From assembly GCA_934465295.1 (NCBI GenBank), contig CAKSKU010000015.1, forward strand, positions 1-64,000: a stretch of 64,000 bases of DNA. Reading direction: 5' to 3'. Of this stretch, positions 1 through 8,033 are shown piece after piece. The translations under genes were made by a program, and so were the position numbers. The notes under the pieces are model-generated. The model worked only from the letters and a program-made list of their open reading frames with translations. It did no database searches and was not told the DNA's origin. Numbering within the stretch: position 1 is the stretch's first letter; the number at the start of each line of letters is the position of its first letter. Source of the stretch: an uncultured Oscillospiraceae bacterium (GTDB lineage: Bacteria; Bacillota; Clostridia; Oscillospirales; Ruminococcaceae).

Positions 1-84
1 GGTGGTTCTTAAACATTATATCATTTTGGAAGTTGTTTTTCTATACTTTGTGTCACCTATCTATTGTAACATAACATAACAGCT

Positions 85-499
85 TTTTGAATTGATAATT
101 GAGAATTGACAATTGATAATTAACGGTTGAAATTTTACAATTGATAATCGGTGCATTTGTAATCGCTGGTTTTTACCTTATTTTTTCGTAGGGGGCGTGT
201 TTCTCGTCCCGCAGTCGCCAATGCCGTTCAAAAACGGGATGGGAGACCCGTCCCCTACAATAATTTGTGGATAGGTGGATAGTTTGATAAAAATTAATTC
301 ACTTGTTGAAATACCGTGAATTGACAATATGAAATTGCTGTATTTTGTCTCTTTTTTTGCTCCCGAATGGTTGTGCGGCGGCTTTTTTAATTGACAATTG
401 AGAATTGACAATTGATAATTATTAGTTGAAAGCCTTTTGAATTGATAATTGATAGTTGACAATTGATAATTAATGGTTGAAATTTTACAATTGATAATT
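85..499. repeat. AT-rich direct repeats upstream of the two-component system
   Basis: Two near-identical stretches of about 63 bp (about 85-148 and 437-499) are built from AATTGATAATTGA/AATTGACAATT-like words and end in GGTTGAAATTTTACAATTGATAAT. A third partial copy lies at about 390-425. The same vocabulary returns at 40021-40350 and 42940-43290, so this is a dispersed family. No gene with a credible start or ribosome binding site is seen in 1-565; the reverse ORF across 178-462 merely translates the repeats. Confidence 0.75.
188..258. repeat. Small inverted-repeat element between the AT-rich repeats
   Basis: Left arm 188-211 (GTAGGGGGCG...CGTCCCG) and right arm 235-258 (CGGGATGGGAGACCCGTCCCCTAC) form an imperfect inverted repeat around a short loop. 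The ACCCGTCCCCTA word of the right arm recurs in the tandem repeats at 43010-43183. It is probably a small non-autonomous repeat; no coding capacity is seen. Confidence 0.55.
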
Positions 500-505
500 T
501 ACTTG

Positions 506-534
506 TTGAAACGCCTCTTTTTTTGTGCTATAAT
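506..534 (+). promoter_or_regulatory. Sigma-70-type promoter of the two-component operon
   Basis: TTGAAA at 506-511, a 17-base spacer, and TATAAT at 529-534. It lies about 32 bases upstream of the response regulator start and immediately abuts the AT-rich repeat. Confidence 0.75.
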
Positions 535-565
535 TAGTTCAAAACATAAAAAAGGAGACCCCGGA

Positions 566-1237
566 ATGTATAAAATACTTATGATCGAGGACGACCGCAC
601 TATTGCAAACGCCGTGAAAAATCATCTTGAAAAATGGGGCTTTGAAGCGAAGTGCGCAGAGAATTTCAAGGACATAATGACTGAATTTACCGAGTTCTCA
701 CCTCACCTTGTGCTTATGGATATCGGTCTGCCGTATTATAACGGGTTCTATTTCTGCTCGGAGATTCGCAGGATATCAAAAGTGCCCGTTGTGTTTCTTT
801 CCTCCGCTTCGGATAATATGAATATCGTTATGGCAATGAATATGGGCGGCGATGATTTTATCGCAAAGCCGTTCGACCTGACTGTTCTTATGGCGAAAAT
901 TCAGGCTATACTTCGCCGAACCTATGATTTCGGCTCGGAAACGAATGTTATCGCTCACAAGGGTGCGATGCTGAATGTTTCCGATGCAACGCTCTCCTTC
1001 AACGGCGAAAAAATAGACCTTACGAAGAACGAATACCGCATTCTGCTCACATTGCTTGAAAACAAGGGAAATGTCGTGAGCAGGAATTTCCTTATGAACA
1101 AGCTGTGGGAAACGGACAGCTATGTTGATGAGAACACGCTGACGGTGAACGTTTCAAGGCTTCGGAAAAAGCTTGAAAAATCTGGGCTTGCCGATTTTAT
1201 CGAAACAAAGTCGGGTATGGGTTATATTGTGGAGTAA
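566..1237 (+). CDS. OmpR/BceR-type DNA-binding response regulator
   Basis: A 223-residue two-component response regulator. The receiver domain (about 1-115) shows the acidic pair near residues 9-10, the phospho-acceptor Asp52 in the LVLMDIGLP context, and the conserved Lys in FIAKPF. The C-terminal half is a winged-helix OmpR/PhoB-type DNA-binding domain (VSRLRKKLE). The start at 566 is chosen because AAAGGAG lies just upstream; the longer reading from 473 would begin upstream of the promoter -35. It is followed after 6 bases by its histidine kinase, and together with the BceAB-like transporter it forms the classical antimicrobial-peptide-sensing module. The likely target is the transporter promoter, where a palindrome is present at 2227-2240. 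Function is inferred from family and context; the inducing peptide is unknown. Confidence 0.93.
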   Translation: MYKILMIEDDRTIANAVKNHLEKWGFEAKCAENFKDIMTEFTEFSPHLVLMDIGLPYYNGFYFCSEIRRISKVPVVFLSSASDNMNIVMAMNMGGDDFIAKPFDLTVLMAKIQAILRRTYDFGSETNVIAHKGAMLNVSDATLSFNGEKIDLTKNEYRILLTLLENKGNVVSRNFLMNKLWETDSYVDENTLTVNVSRLRKKLEKSGLADFIETKSGMGYIVE

Positions 1238-1243
1238 AAGCAG

Positions 1244-2224
1244 ATGTTCGGAGAATTTTTATCGGCTCATAAGAAAAGTATAATTGCGTGGCTCATAACG
1301 TGCGCAGTTTTTGCAGTCGTGTTTTCGCTGTATGAACTTCCGCTTGCGCCCGTGCTGTACGGTGCTGTTCTGAGCGGCTTTTTCGGGGCTGTCATCATTG
1401 CGGCAGGCTATGTTTCCTACCGCCGAAAGCGTACCGCACTGCAAAGGCTTGCCGATGAGATAACTCTTTCGGCAGAAAATATCCCCTTGCCCCAAAATGG
1501 AATAGAGGAGGACTATACAAAGCTCATACATACTCTCTATGATTCGCTCAAAGCGGCAGAAAACGAAGCCGCCGAAAAGCTTTCGGATATGACCGACTAC
1601 TACACGATGTGGGTGCATCAGATAAAAACGCCTATCGCCGCAATGGGTCTTATCCTGCAGAACGGCGACAGTCCCGAATACAGCGAGCTTTCGGAAAATT
1701 TGCAGAAAATAGAGCAGTATGCCGAAATGGTGCTTTGTTATCTTCGTCTTGACAGCAACAGCAGTGACCTCGTTATAAAAGAATACGACCTTGACAGCAT
1801 TGTAAAGCAGGCTGTGCGAAAATTTTCATCGCAGTTTATCCGCAGACAGCTGAAGCTTGTCTACAAGCCGCTTGAAAAGACTGTTCTCACCGATGAAAAA
1901 TGGCTTCTTTTCGTCATCGAGCAGATCATATCAAACGCTGTAAAATACACCCCGTCCGGCGAGGTCGAAATATACTGCGAGGAGCCGCTCACCCTTTGCA
2001 TAAGGGACACGGGAATTGGCATTGCCCCCGAAGATATTCCGAGAATATTTGAAAAAGGCTACACGGGCTGTAACGGCAGACTTGACAAAAAGGCGAGCGG
2101 CATAGGTCTGTATCTGTGCAGGCGGATATGCGGCAAGCTCGGGCATAAGATAACCGCAGAAAGCGGCGACAGCGGCACTGTGATAAGGCTGTATCTCGAA
2201 AGCCGCAGTCTTGAAATTGAATGA
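1244..2224 (+). CDS. BceS-type intramembrane-sensing histidine kinase
   Basis: A 326-residue membrane histidine kinase. Two transmembrane helices occupy about residues 10-60 with almost no extracellular loop, the hallmark of intramembrane-sensing kinases that detect antimicrobial peptides through their partner ABC transporter. The phospho-acceptor is His125 in WVHQIKTP. The ATP-binding HATPase domain shows the N box (IEQIISNAVKYTP), G1 (DTGIGIAPED) and G2 (KASGIGLYLCRRI). It is co-transcribed with the response regulator (6-base gap), and the BceAB-like genes follow. Family and module assignment are firm; the specific stimulus is not visible. Confidence 0.92.
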   Translation: MFGEFLSAHKKSIIAWLITCAVFAVVFSLYELPLAPVLYGAVLSGFFGAVIIAAGYVSYRRKRTALQRLADEITLSAENIPLPQNGIEEDYTKLIHTLYDSLKAAENEAAEKLSDMTDYYTMWVHQIKTPIAAMGLILQNGDSPEYSELSENLQKIEQYAEMVLCYLRLDSNSSDLVIKEYDLDSIVKQAVRKFSSQFIRRQLKLVYKPLEKTVLTDEKWLLFVIEQIISNAVKYTPSGEVEIYCEEPLTLCIRDTGIGIAPEDIPRIFEKGYTGCNGRLDKKASGIGLYLCRRICGKLGHKITAESGDSGTVIRLYLESRSLEIE

Positions 2225-2226
2225 CC

Positions 2227-2262
2227 TTACAAAATTGTAAGCTTTTTGGGGAAAATGTAAGC
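2227..2262 (+). promoter_or_regulatory. Putative response-regulator operator upstream of the ABC transporter
   Basis: A palindrome TTACAA-AA-TTGTAA spans 2227-2240. The half-site TGTAAGC occurs twice, at 2236-2242 and 2256-2262, 20 bases apart, about two helical turns. The block precedes a -10-like TATACT at 2294-2299 that lacks a good -35, as expected for an activated promoter. Binding by the neighbouring BceR-like regulator is inferred. Confidence 0.55.
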
Positions 2263-2330
2263 CGTATCAATGGCGGACATTTTCCTTTTCTGTTATACTT
2301 ATATCAGAAATTCAGAAAGGAATGACAGCA

Positions 2331-3092
2331 ATGCCAATACTTGAAGTAACAAATGTGAAAAAAACTTACACCGCACGTATCGGTTCGGCTAAGGTCGAGG
2401 CTCTGAAAAATGTCAGCTTTACCGCCGAAAAGGGTGAATACATCGCAATAATGGGTGAGAGCGGCTCGGGCAAAACGACCCTCCTCAACATTCTTGCCGC
2501 ACTCGATAAGCCAACGGGAGGAAAAGTCTTGCTCGACGGTGCTGATATTGCAAAGCTTAAAGAAAAGGAAACGGCAAAGTTCAGACGTGACAACCTCGGT
2601 TTTGTATTTCAGGAGTTCAACCTGCTCGATACATTTACCGTGAGGGACAATATCCTCCTGCCACTGGTGCTTATGGGAATGAGCTATGGCGAAATGGAGA
2701 AAAAACTTATGCCTGCCGCTGAAAAGCTCGGCATAACACACCTGCTCGACAAATATCCTTATGAGATATCGGGCGGACAGAAGCAGAGGACAGCCGCCGC
2801 AAGAGCAATGATAACCGAGCCGAAGCTTCTGCTTGCGGACGAGCCAACGGGCGCGCTCGACTCCAAAGCTTCCGATGAGCTTCTTGCCGTATTCTCAAAG
2901 CTCAATTCCGAGGGTCAGACCATACTTATGGTAACGCACTCCGTCAAGGCGGCGAGCCACGCAAACCGTGTGCTTTTCATCAAGGACGGCGAAGTTTTCC
3001 ACCAGCTTTACAGAGGAAACTGCACGAATGAGGAGCTTTACAGGAAAATTTCCGATACCCTCACCATTATCGCTTCGGGAGGTGCGGTCTGA
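2331..3092 (+). CDS. BceA-type ABC transporter ATP-binding protein
   Basis: A 253-residue ATPase of the MacB/LolD/BceA class. It has Walker A GESGSGKTT, the Q-loop FVFQEFNLLD, signature SGGQKQR, Walker B LLLADEPTGALD and the H-loop MVTHS. The start at 2331 is preferred to the ATG at 2322 because the AGAAAGGA box ends at 2321, which gives a normal 9-base spacing only to the second ATG. Its stop overlaps the permease start by one base (TGATG), indicating translational coupling. With the following FtsX-type permease it should form a transporter that removes cell-wall-active peptides from their lipid targets and signals to the kinase. Confidence 0.93.
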   Translation: MPILEVTNVKKTYTARIGSAKVEALKNVSFTAEKGEYIAIMGESGSGKTTLLNILAALDKPTGGKVLLDGADIAKLKEKETAKFRRDNLGFVFQEFNLLDTFTVRDNILLPLVLMGMSYGEMEKKLMPAAEKLGITHLLDKYPYEISGGQKQRTAAARAMITEPKLLLADEPTGALDSKASDELLAVFSKLNSEGQTILMVTHSVKAASHANRVLFIKDGEVFHQLYRGNCTNEELYRKISDTLTIIASGGAV

Positions 3093-5113
3093 TGAACACG
3101 ATGCTTCTGTACCCGAAGCTGGCGGTCAATGGCATAAAAAAGAACCGCCGCATATATCTTCCTTATATCCTCACCTGCTCGGGAATGATAATGATGTACT
3201 ACATCACATCGTTTCTTACCGTCAGCAGTTTTGTAAAGGAAATGCAGGGCGGAACAACAATGCATATGCTCCTTTATATGGGCTGTGGCGTAATGGTCGT
3301 TTTTTCCACAGTTTTTCTCTTTTACACGAATTCATTCATTATCCGCCGCAGAAAAACCGAGTTCGGACTTTACAACATTCTCGGAATGGATAAGCGGAAC
3401 ATCTCACGGATACTTTTGTGGGAAACTTTTATAATATATGTTTCTTCGCTCGTTGTGGGAATAACCTGCGGTGTGCTTTTTTCAAAGCTTGCGGAGCTTG
3501 CACTGACCAAAATGCTTGGCGGTGCAGCTTCATACACATTTAACGCAGAGCCAAAGTCGATGATCCACGCAATGGTCTACTATGCGGTGATATTCCTGCT
3601 CATACTTATAAATTCGCTCCGTCAGATTCATCTTTCCGATCCGATAGAACTTATGAAAAGCGAAAATTCGGGCGAAAAGCCGCCGAAAGCGAACTATTTT
3701 CTCGCTGCATTGGGTGCGCTTATCCTCGGAGCGGCATATTTCCTTGCCGTTTATATCCAAAATCCGCTTGAAGCGATTTTTGCGTTTTTTGTTGCTGTAA
3801 TAATGGTAATTGCCGCAACGTTCATGCTGTTCGTTTCAGGTTCGGTCGCTTTGTGCAAAATTTTGCAGAAGAACAAAAGGTACTATTACAAAACGAACCA
3901 CTTCATCTCCGTTTCGCAGATGGCTTACAGAATGAAGCGAAGCGGCGCAGGCTTGGCCTCGATATGCATACTGTCAACAATGGTGCTGGTAACGCTTTCT
4001 TCCACGATATGCCTTTATGTCGGCGAGGAGGATATGCTCGCCCGCCGTTATCCGAGGAACATTGTCGTTGACACTTATTCGACAGATGAAAAAGTCGTTT
4101 CGTGGAGCAGAAGTGCTGTAAACACTGCACTTGAAAGATTCGGCGAAACGCCCGGGAATATCCTTCATTACACCTATCTTGACATTTCGGGCGGTCTTGT
4201 CGGCAGTGAGATCATACTTGACCCGAACCGAAGAGATGAGGTAGGAAACTCCGATATCCGTCAGCTTTTTATCATCACGCTCGCCGACTATAACCGTCTT
4301 ATGGGCAAGAATGAAACACTTTCGGACGGCGAAGCGCTTATTTACACTACGAAAAAAGACTATGATTTTGATACGCTCACAATTGCGGAATACGGCACAT
4401 TTAATATCAAAGAACATATTGATGCTTTCGTTCCGAACGGCGTTGATGCAGAGCAGATGACACCGTCCGTTTTCATCTTTGTAAAGGACGAATCCGTTGT
4501 AAAGGAACTGTATGAGCTTCAGCTCGGCATTTACGGCAATGCATCTTCCTATATGCACGATTATTACGCCTTTGACCTTTCCTGCGATGCGGATAAGCAG
4601 ATAGAAATAACCAAGGAAATGACTGACAACATTGCCAAGATCAGAGCTGAACACCCCGATGACTGGGCAGGCGTAGGACTGGACGGACTTGAAAGCGGCA
4701 GAAGCGATTTTTACGCTCTCTACGGCGGTTTGTTCTTCCTCGGTATCCTCTTCGGCACGGTTTTCATAGCCGCAGCAGTGCTTATAATGTATTACAAGCA
4801 GATATCCGAGGGCTTTGAGGACAAGTCGAAATTCTGTATTCTTCAAAAGGTCGGAATGACGAAGTCGGAGATAAGAAAGAGCATAAATTCGCAGGTGCTT
4901 ACGGTATTTTTCACACCGCTCGCCGCAGCCGGGGTCCACATGGCGTTTGCGTTCGGGATAGTTTCAAGGCTTCTTATGCTGTTCGGCTTGACGGACAAAA
5001 AGCTTTTGGCAATAGTGACATTATGCTGCTTCGTGCTGTTCGGTATCCTGTACACGGCGGTGTATATAATAACATCGAGCAGCTATTACAAGATCGTCAG
5101 CGCCAGGGAATAA
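3092..5113 (+). CDS. BceB-type FtsX-family ABC transporter permease
   Basis: A 673-residue permease, the usual size for BceB-type subunits. One transmembrane helix lies near residues 18-40, further membrane segments in the first half include an FtsX-like region, then a long hydrophilic extracellular domain occupies about 330-540, and three more helices lie near the C terminus (for example about 548-570 and 650-668). The large domain between membrane blocks is the sensory/detoxification domain of peptide-responsive transporters. Translation is coupled to the ATPase gene. Substrate cannot be read from the sequence; bacitracin, nisin or mersacidin-like peptides are the family precedents. Confidence 0.92.
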   Translation: MNTMLLYPKLAVNGIKKNRRIYLPYILTCSGMIMMYYITSFLTVSSFVKEMQGGTTMHMLLYMGCGVMVVFSTVFLFYTNSFIIRRRKTEFGLYNILGMDKRNISRILLWETFIIYVSSLVVGITCGVLFSKLAELALTKMLGGAASYTFNAEPKSMIHAMVYYAVIFLLILINSLRQIHLSDPIELMKSENSGEKPPKANYFLAALGALILGAAYFLAVYIQNPLEAIFAFFVAVIMVIAATFMLFVSGSVALCKILQKNKRYYYKTNHFISVSQMAYRMKRSGAGLASICILSTMVLVTLSSTICLYVGEEDMLARRYPRNIVVDTYSTDEKVVSWSRSAVNTALERFGETPGNILHYTYLDISGGLVGSEIILDPNRRDEVGNSDIRQLFIITLADYNRLMGKNETLSDGEALIYTTKKDYDFDTLTIAEYGTFNIKEHIDAFVPNGVDAEQMTPSVFIFVKDESVVKELYELQLGIYGNASSYMHDYYAFDLSCDADKQIEITKEMTDNIAKIRAEHPDDWAGVGLDGLESGRSDFYALYGGLFFLGILFGTVFIAAAVLIMYYKQISEGFEDKSKFCILQKVGMTKSEIRKSINSQVLTVFFTPLAAAGVHMAFAFGIVSRLLMLFGLTDKKLLAIVTLCCFVLFGILYTAVYIITSSSYYKIVSARE

Positions 5114-5122
5114 CGTGACGCT

Positions 5123-5269
5123 GTGAAAAAGGTATTTTGCCCGATAGCACAGCTTGCGGCTCTGGTCGTCATCTCAGCTATGATGGCGGTCACGGTGATA
5201 CTTGTTGCGGCGATAAGGATCGTGTCCGGTATTTCGGATATACTGACAGAAAGGATAAGACAAAAATGA
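5123..5269 (+). CDS. Small single-pass membrane protein, 48 residues, GTG start
   Basis: An unrecognised short ORF between the permease and the glycosyltransferase. It starts with GTG at 5123, 9 bases after the permease stop, and ends in a TGA that overlaps the next start codon (ATGA at 5266-5269). The product begins with Lys-Lys, has one hydrophobic segment (about residues 8-32, rich in Ala, Val, Ile and Met), and ends in a charged tail (TERIRQK). The tight fit between two genes, the ATGA overlap and the positive-inside layout support a real small protein. A GGGA box at about 5106-5109 is rather distant. It could modulate the transporter or the adjacent glycosyltransferase; this is inference. 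Confidence 0.6.
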   Translation: MKKVFCPIAQLAALVVISAMMAVTVILVAAIRIVSGISDILTERIRQK

Positions 5270-5979
5270 AGAAAAAGTCCAAACCGATAAAAGGCACGCT
5301 GATCGCATCGCTGCTGATAATACTGCTCGGAGTGTTGGCAGTATCGGGATATTACGGTTATCAAGGATATGAAATGTACACTTCTGCGCTTGAAGAAAAG
5401 AGCGTTTACGAGATGGCGGCTGATATAAAAAGCCGCTGCCGCTTCGCCGAATATGACGAGCTGCCCGAATTTTATGTGAACGCTGTCATTGCGGCGGAGG
5501 ATCAGCGGTTTTGGAAGCACAGCGGCATCGACATCTTTGCAATATGCAGAGCCGTTCTGCACGATATAAAGGTCATGTCACCCGAACAGGGCGGCAGCAC
5601 GATCACCCAGCAGCTTGCAAAAAACGAATTTTTTACGCAGGAGAAAAAGCTCGAGCGGAAATTTGCGGAGGTCTTTATGGCTTTTCGGATAGAAAAGGCT
5701 TTCTCCAAGGAAGAAATTTTCGCCCTCTATGCGAACAGCATCTATTTCGGCAGCGGATATTACGGCATTGACTCGGCGGCAAAGGGATATTTCGGGAAGG
5801 AAATCTCGGAGCTTTCCGATTATGAATGTGCAATGCTTGCAGGACTTCCCAACGCCCCGAGCGCATATTCGCCCGATACATCGCCCGAGCTTGCAAGGGA
5901 GCGCACGGCGGCAGTGCTAAACAAAATGGTCAAAGCCGACTGCATTACCGAGGAGCAGGCAGAAACTATAACAGCTTAA
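5266..5979 (+). CDS. Monofunctional GT51 peptidoglycan glycosyltransferase
   Basis: A 237-residue membrane-anchored transglycosylase that would polymerise lipid II into glycan strands outside the cell membrane. A transmembrane anchor is at about residues 11-30. The GT51 motifs are intact: AAEDQRFWKHSG with catalytic Glu78, GGSTITQQLAKN, RKFAEVFMAFRIEK, and EIFALYANSIYFG. There is no transpeptidase domain, so this is the MtgA-like rather than the class A PBP form. Start 5266 follows AAGGAT and overlaps the stop of the small membrane ORF; an upstream reading from 5137 only translates that ORF in another frame. Placement behind a peptide-resistance module suggests an envelope-repair role. Confidence 0.9.
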   Translation: MKKKSKPIKGTLIASLLIILLGVLAVSGYYGYQGYEMYTSALEEKSVYEMAADIKSRCRFAEYDELPEFYVNAVIAAEDQRFWKHSGIDIFAICRAVLHDIKVMSPEQGGSTITQQLAKNEFFTQEKKLERKFAEVFMAFRIEKAFSKEEIFALYANSIYFGSGYYGIDSAAKGYFGKEISELSDYECAMLAGLPNAPSAYSPDTSPELARERTAAVLNKMVKADCITEEQAETITA

Positions 5980-5983
5980 AAAA

Positions 5984-6018
5984 ACAGCCGGGGAGAGCTT
6001 TTTCTCTCGGCTGTTTTG
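5984..6018 (+). terminator. Intrinsic terminator after the glycosyltransferase gene
   Basis: ACAGCCGGGGAGAG pairs with CTCTCGGCTGT across a short loop and is followed by TTTT. A-rich sequence on the left side means it could also serve the convergent gene ending at 6035. Confidence 0.75.
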
Positions 6019-6034
6019 CTTATTTCAAAAGTGT

Positions 6035-7555
6035 TTATGAGCGTTCACCTATCTGCGAAAGTATGGTTTCTTTCAGTTCTGCGGGAATATCATTTGATCG
6101 TGATAAGGCTTCCTTTATCTCGTTTTTGCATTGCGGACTGCCGATAAAATAGCAGCTCCGTTTTTCTGCGGCGTTTTGTATCTTTAAGCGCACCGCCTCG
6201 TTCGGAAAGCTGTAAAGCGTTATAAGCTGTGGCATAGCTTCCCATATTCCCTGCGACGGGCGGCAGAGAAGATATGCATACCGTCGGCAGAGGACATCGT
6301 TATCCTTGTGACGGAGGATATCTTCGCATATCGCCGACGGTTCTTTTGAGCCATTGCAGGAGACAAAAGCTTTGTAAGCCATCTTAGCCGTTTCCGAGCG
6401 TGGGTCGCTTATCATATCGTAGTAAAGCCCGCTGTACTTGTCGGCGGTGATACTGCACAATGAATATATCCCTGCCGCAGCGATCTTTGCATCGTCGGAG
6501 TTCACATATTCCCGAAAGGTCTTCTCCTCATCGGTGCAGTGCAGTTCGCCAAGTGCCATAATTGCCTGCGGCTTCGGCAGCTCTGACTTGCAGTATGCGG
6601 CAATGTCCGTTTCGGGGCGAAGCTTCGGAAAATAAAACTGCATAAGCTCCCTTACCGACTTGCTTTTGTCGATGAGAAGCCTTTCCGCACTGTCCCAAAG
6701 CCCGTAAAGCTCAATGAGCCGCTGTGAAGCGAGAAGCCTTACCGCAGGTGTTCTGCTGTTCGTATATCCCATAAGCTTATCGGGCGAAAGCTCATAATTT
6801 CTGATGTAAAGAATCATCGCACGGTATCGGAAGAAATTTTTGTTCAGCGAAAGAATATGCTCCGCACTTTCGGCAGATAAGATCTTATCCGTGAGAAGCG
6901 CAGAAAATATCCTTGCGCAGTCTTTTTGCGGAAACTCGGCGAAAATTTTTGCAACGGCACTATTATCCGTTTCCGCCGTGAGCCTACGTTTCAGAAGCGT
7001 TTCTGCAGCGGCAAGGCTCTCCGCATTTCGCCTTTCGGAGCGTTTCAGACAGGCAAGCTCTGCATAGGAAAGCGCAATGGTCGTGATATCGGCTTTCTCG
7101 GCCGCAGACATAAAGGCTTCCTCCGCAGCAAGGCGAACGTTCGCCACCCAGTCATTGTAAATATAGAGCATCAGCGGAAGATATTTCGGATATTCCGCCA
7201 TAAGCCTGACCGAGTTCATTCGGACAAAGCCGTCACAGTGGCATACTCCTGCTGCAAGCACGGACGGAAAATCATTTCCGCACAGTGCCTTGTATTTTTT
7301 GTAGTTTTTCTCCTTTATTTCTCGGGCGCAATAAACGTTCCTGAACTGATACAGATACTGCACAAGCTCTCTGCCGCTGCGCTTTCCGATGATCTCCGTG
7401 CAGGCTTTTGCCGCAGAGCGCACCTCGCCCGAGGTATAGAGATATAAATTGTTGAGAACGGGGTAAAGCTGTTCTGTGCAGCCGCTCATCAGCAGTTCAA
7501 GCTCCGTCCTCGCCTGTGACTTCCCGGTGGGTATCAGCTTGTCCAAAATGCTCAT
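6035..7555 (-). CDS. HEAT-repeat-like alpha-helical protein of unknown function
   Basis: A 506-residue protein without signal peptide or membrane segments. It consists of repeated helix pairs typical of HEAT/armadillo-like scaffolds, for example LLMSGCTEQLYPVLNNLY, VRMNSVRLMAEYPKYLPLM and VRLLASQRLIELYGLWDSA. The ATG at 7555 is chosen because GGAGGA lies 7 bases upstream; a TTG at 7570 would place the ribosome binding site inside the gene. It is monocistronic and convergent with the glycosyltransferase gene. Such proteins usually mediate protein-protein contacts; no catalytic motif was seen, and the partner is unknown. Confidence 0.85.
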   Translation of the reverse strand: MSILDKLIPTGKSQARTELELLMSGCTEQLYPVLNNLYLYTSGEVRSAAKACTEIIGKRSGRELVQYLYQFRNVYCAREIKEKNYKKYKALCGNDFPSVLAAGVCHCDGFVRMNSVRLMAEYPKYLPLMLYIYNDWVANVRLAAEEAFMSAAEKADITTIALSYAELACLKRSERRNAESLAAAETLLKRRLTAETDNSAVAKIFAEFPQKDCARIFSALLTDKILSAESAEHILSLNKNFFRYRAMILYIRNYELSPDKLMGYTNSRTPAVRLLASQRLIELYGLWDSAERLLIDKSKSVRELMQFYFPKLRPETDIAAYCKSELPKPQAIMALGELHCTDEEKTFREYVNSDDAKIAAAGIYSLCSITADKYSGLYYDMISDPRSETAKMAYKAFVSCNGSKEPSAICEDILRHKDNDVLCRRYAYLLCRPSQGIWEAMPQLITLYSFPNEAVRLKIQNAAEKRSCYFIGSPQCKNEIKEALSRSNDIPAELKETILSQIGERS

Positions 7556-7585
7556 ATATCTGTCCTCCAAAATTTTGTTATCCTT

Positions 7586-7614
7586 ATAATATCATATTTC
7601 GTGTTCCAAATCAA
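7586..7614 (-). promoter_or_regulatory. Promoter of the HEAT-like gene
   Basis: On the minus strand TTGATT (7614-7609), a 17-base spacer and TATTAT (7591-7586) lie about 30 bases upstream of the start codon. Confidence 0.6.
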
Positions 7615-7652
7615 TACGATGGCGAAATTTTAGGAAATTGCTCCAAAGCTTA

Positions 7653-7681
7653 TTGACATATTTTGCATAAAAAGCTATAAT
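7653..7681 (+). promoter_or_regulatory. Perfect consensus promoter before a short interrupted ORF
   Basis: TTGACA at 7653-7658, exactly 17 bases, then TATAAT at 7676-7681. It is a full-consensus housekeeping promoter, so the short region downstream (7690-7927) should be strongly transcribed. It is separate from the blaI promoter at 7958. Confidence 0.8.
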
Positions 7682-7690
7682 AAAGCAGAG

Positions 7691-7927
7691 ATGGATAAGG
7701 CTTTGTGACAATTAAAAACGGTGGGTAATGATTACGAAAACGGTGTGGAAATGGGCGTTGACGCAGGCTGTCCGAATGATATATATAAAATAATGCGGAA
7801 CGGCGGGTTCAAAGGCGTGACCGGGCTTTACAGCGAAATTGACCTGGATGATGATATCCTCGGCAGCTTCCCCGACCTTAAAGAATACAGGACAGCAGAT
7901 GGAGACAGGACAGTTATCGAAAATTAA
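7691..7927 (+). pseudogene. Short ORF interrupted by an in-frame TGA; 68-residue open part
   Basis: From ATG 7691 the frame reads MDKAL, a TGA at 7706-7708, then stays open for 73 codons to the stop at 7925. The open part could start with GTG at 7721, giving 68 residues with GCPNDIYKIMRNGGF and an acidic LYSEIDLDDDIL stretch. No convincing ribosome binding site precedes either start. Codon use resembles the neighbours. It may be a decayed small gene, a genuine small protein starting at 7721, or a leader. No family was recognised. Confidence 0.4.
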
Positions 7928-7952
7928 TATTTTTATAATAAAATTTATCAAA

Positions 7953-8015
7953 ATAGGTTGACAAATGACTACCAATGTGTTATTATGATTACGTTGGCAA
8001 TACCTGTCAGCCTAT
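7953..8015 (+). promoter_or_regulatory. blaI promoter with nested dyad operator
   Basis: TTGACA (7958-7963), 17 bases, TATTAT (7981-7986). Two inverted repeats share a centre at about 7984: outer arms ATAGGTTGACA (7953-7963) and TGTCAGCCTAT (8005-8015), 10 of 11 positions paired, and inner arms CCAATGT (7972-7978) and ACGTTGG (7991-7997), 6 of 7 paired. The dyad covers both the -35 and the -10. This is where an autoregulatory BlaI-type repressor would act. Confidence 0.7.
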
Positions 8016-8033
8016 TTTTTGTTGGAGGATAAA

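Noticed and set aside
178..462. Reverse-strand ORF of 94 codons in the first repeats
   Set aside because: It translates the AT-rich repeats and the inverted-repeat element, has no ribosome binding site, and its sequence is repeat-derived (SIINYQL-like words).
3974..4939. 321-codon reverse ORF opposite the permease
   Set aside because: It is a shadow of the BceB-like gene on the other strand, without start signals or recognisable domains.
5137..5979. Longer glycosyltransferase starting at 5137
   Set aside because: The extra 43 residues are not hydrophobic or conserved-looking, and the region encodes the small membrane ORF in another frame; the ribosome binding site supports 5266.
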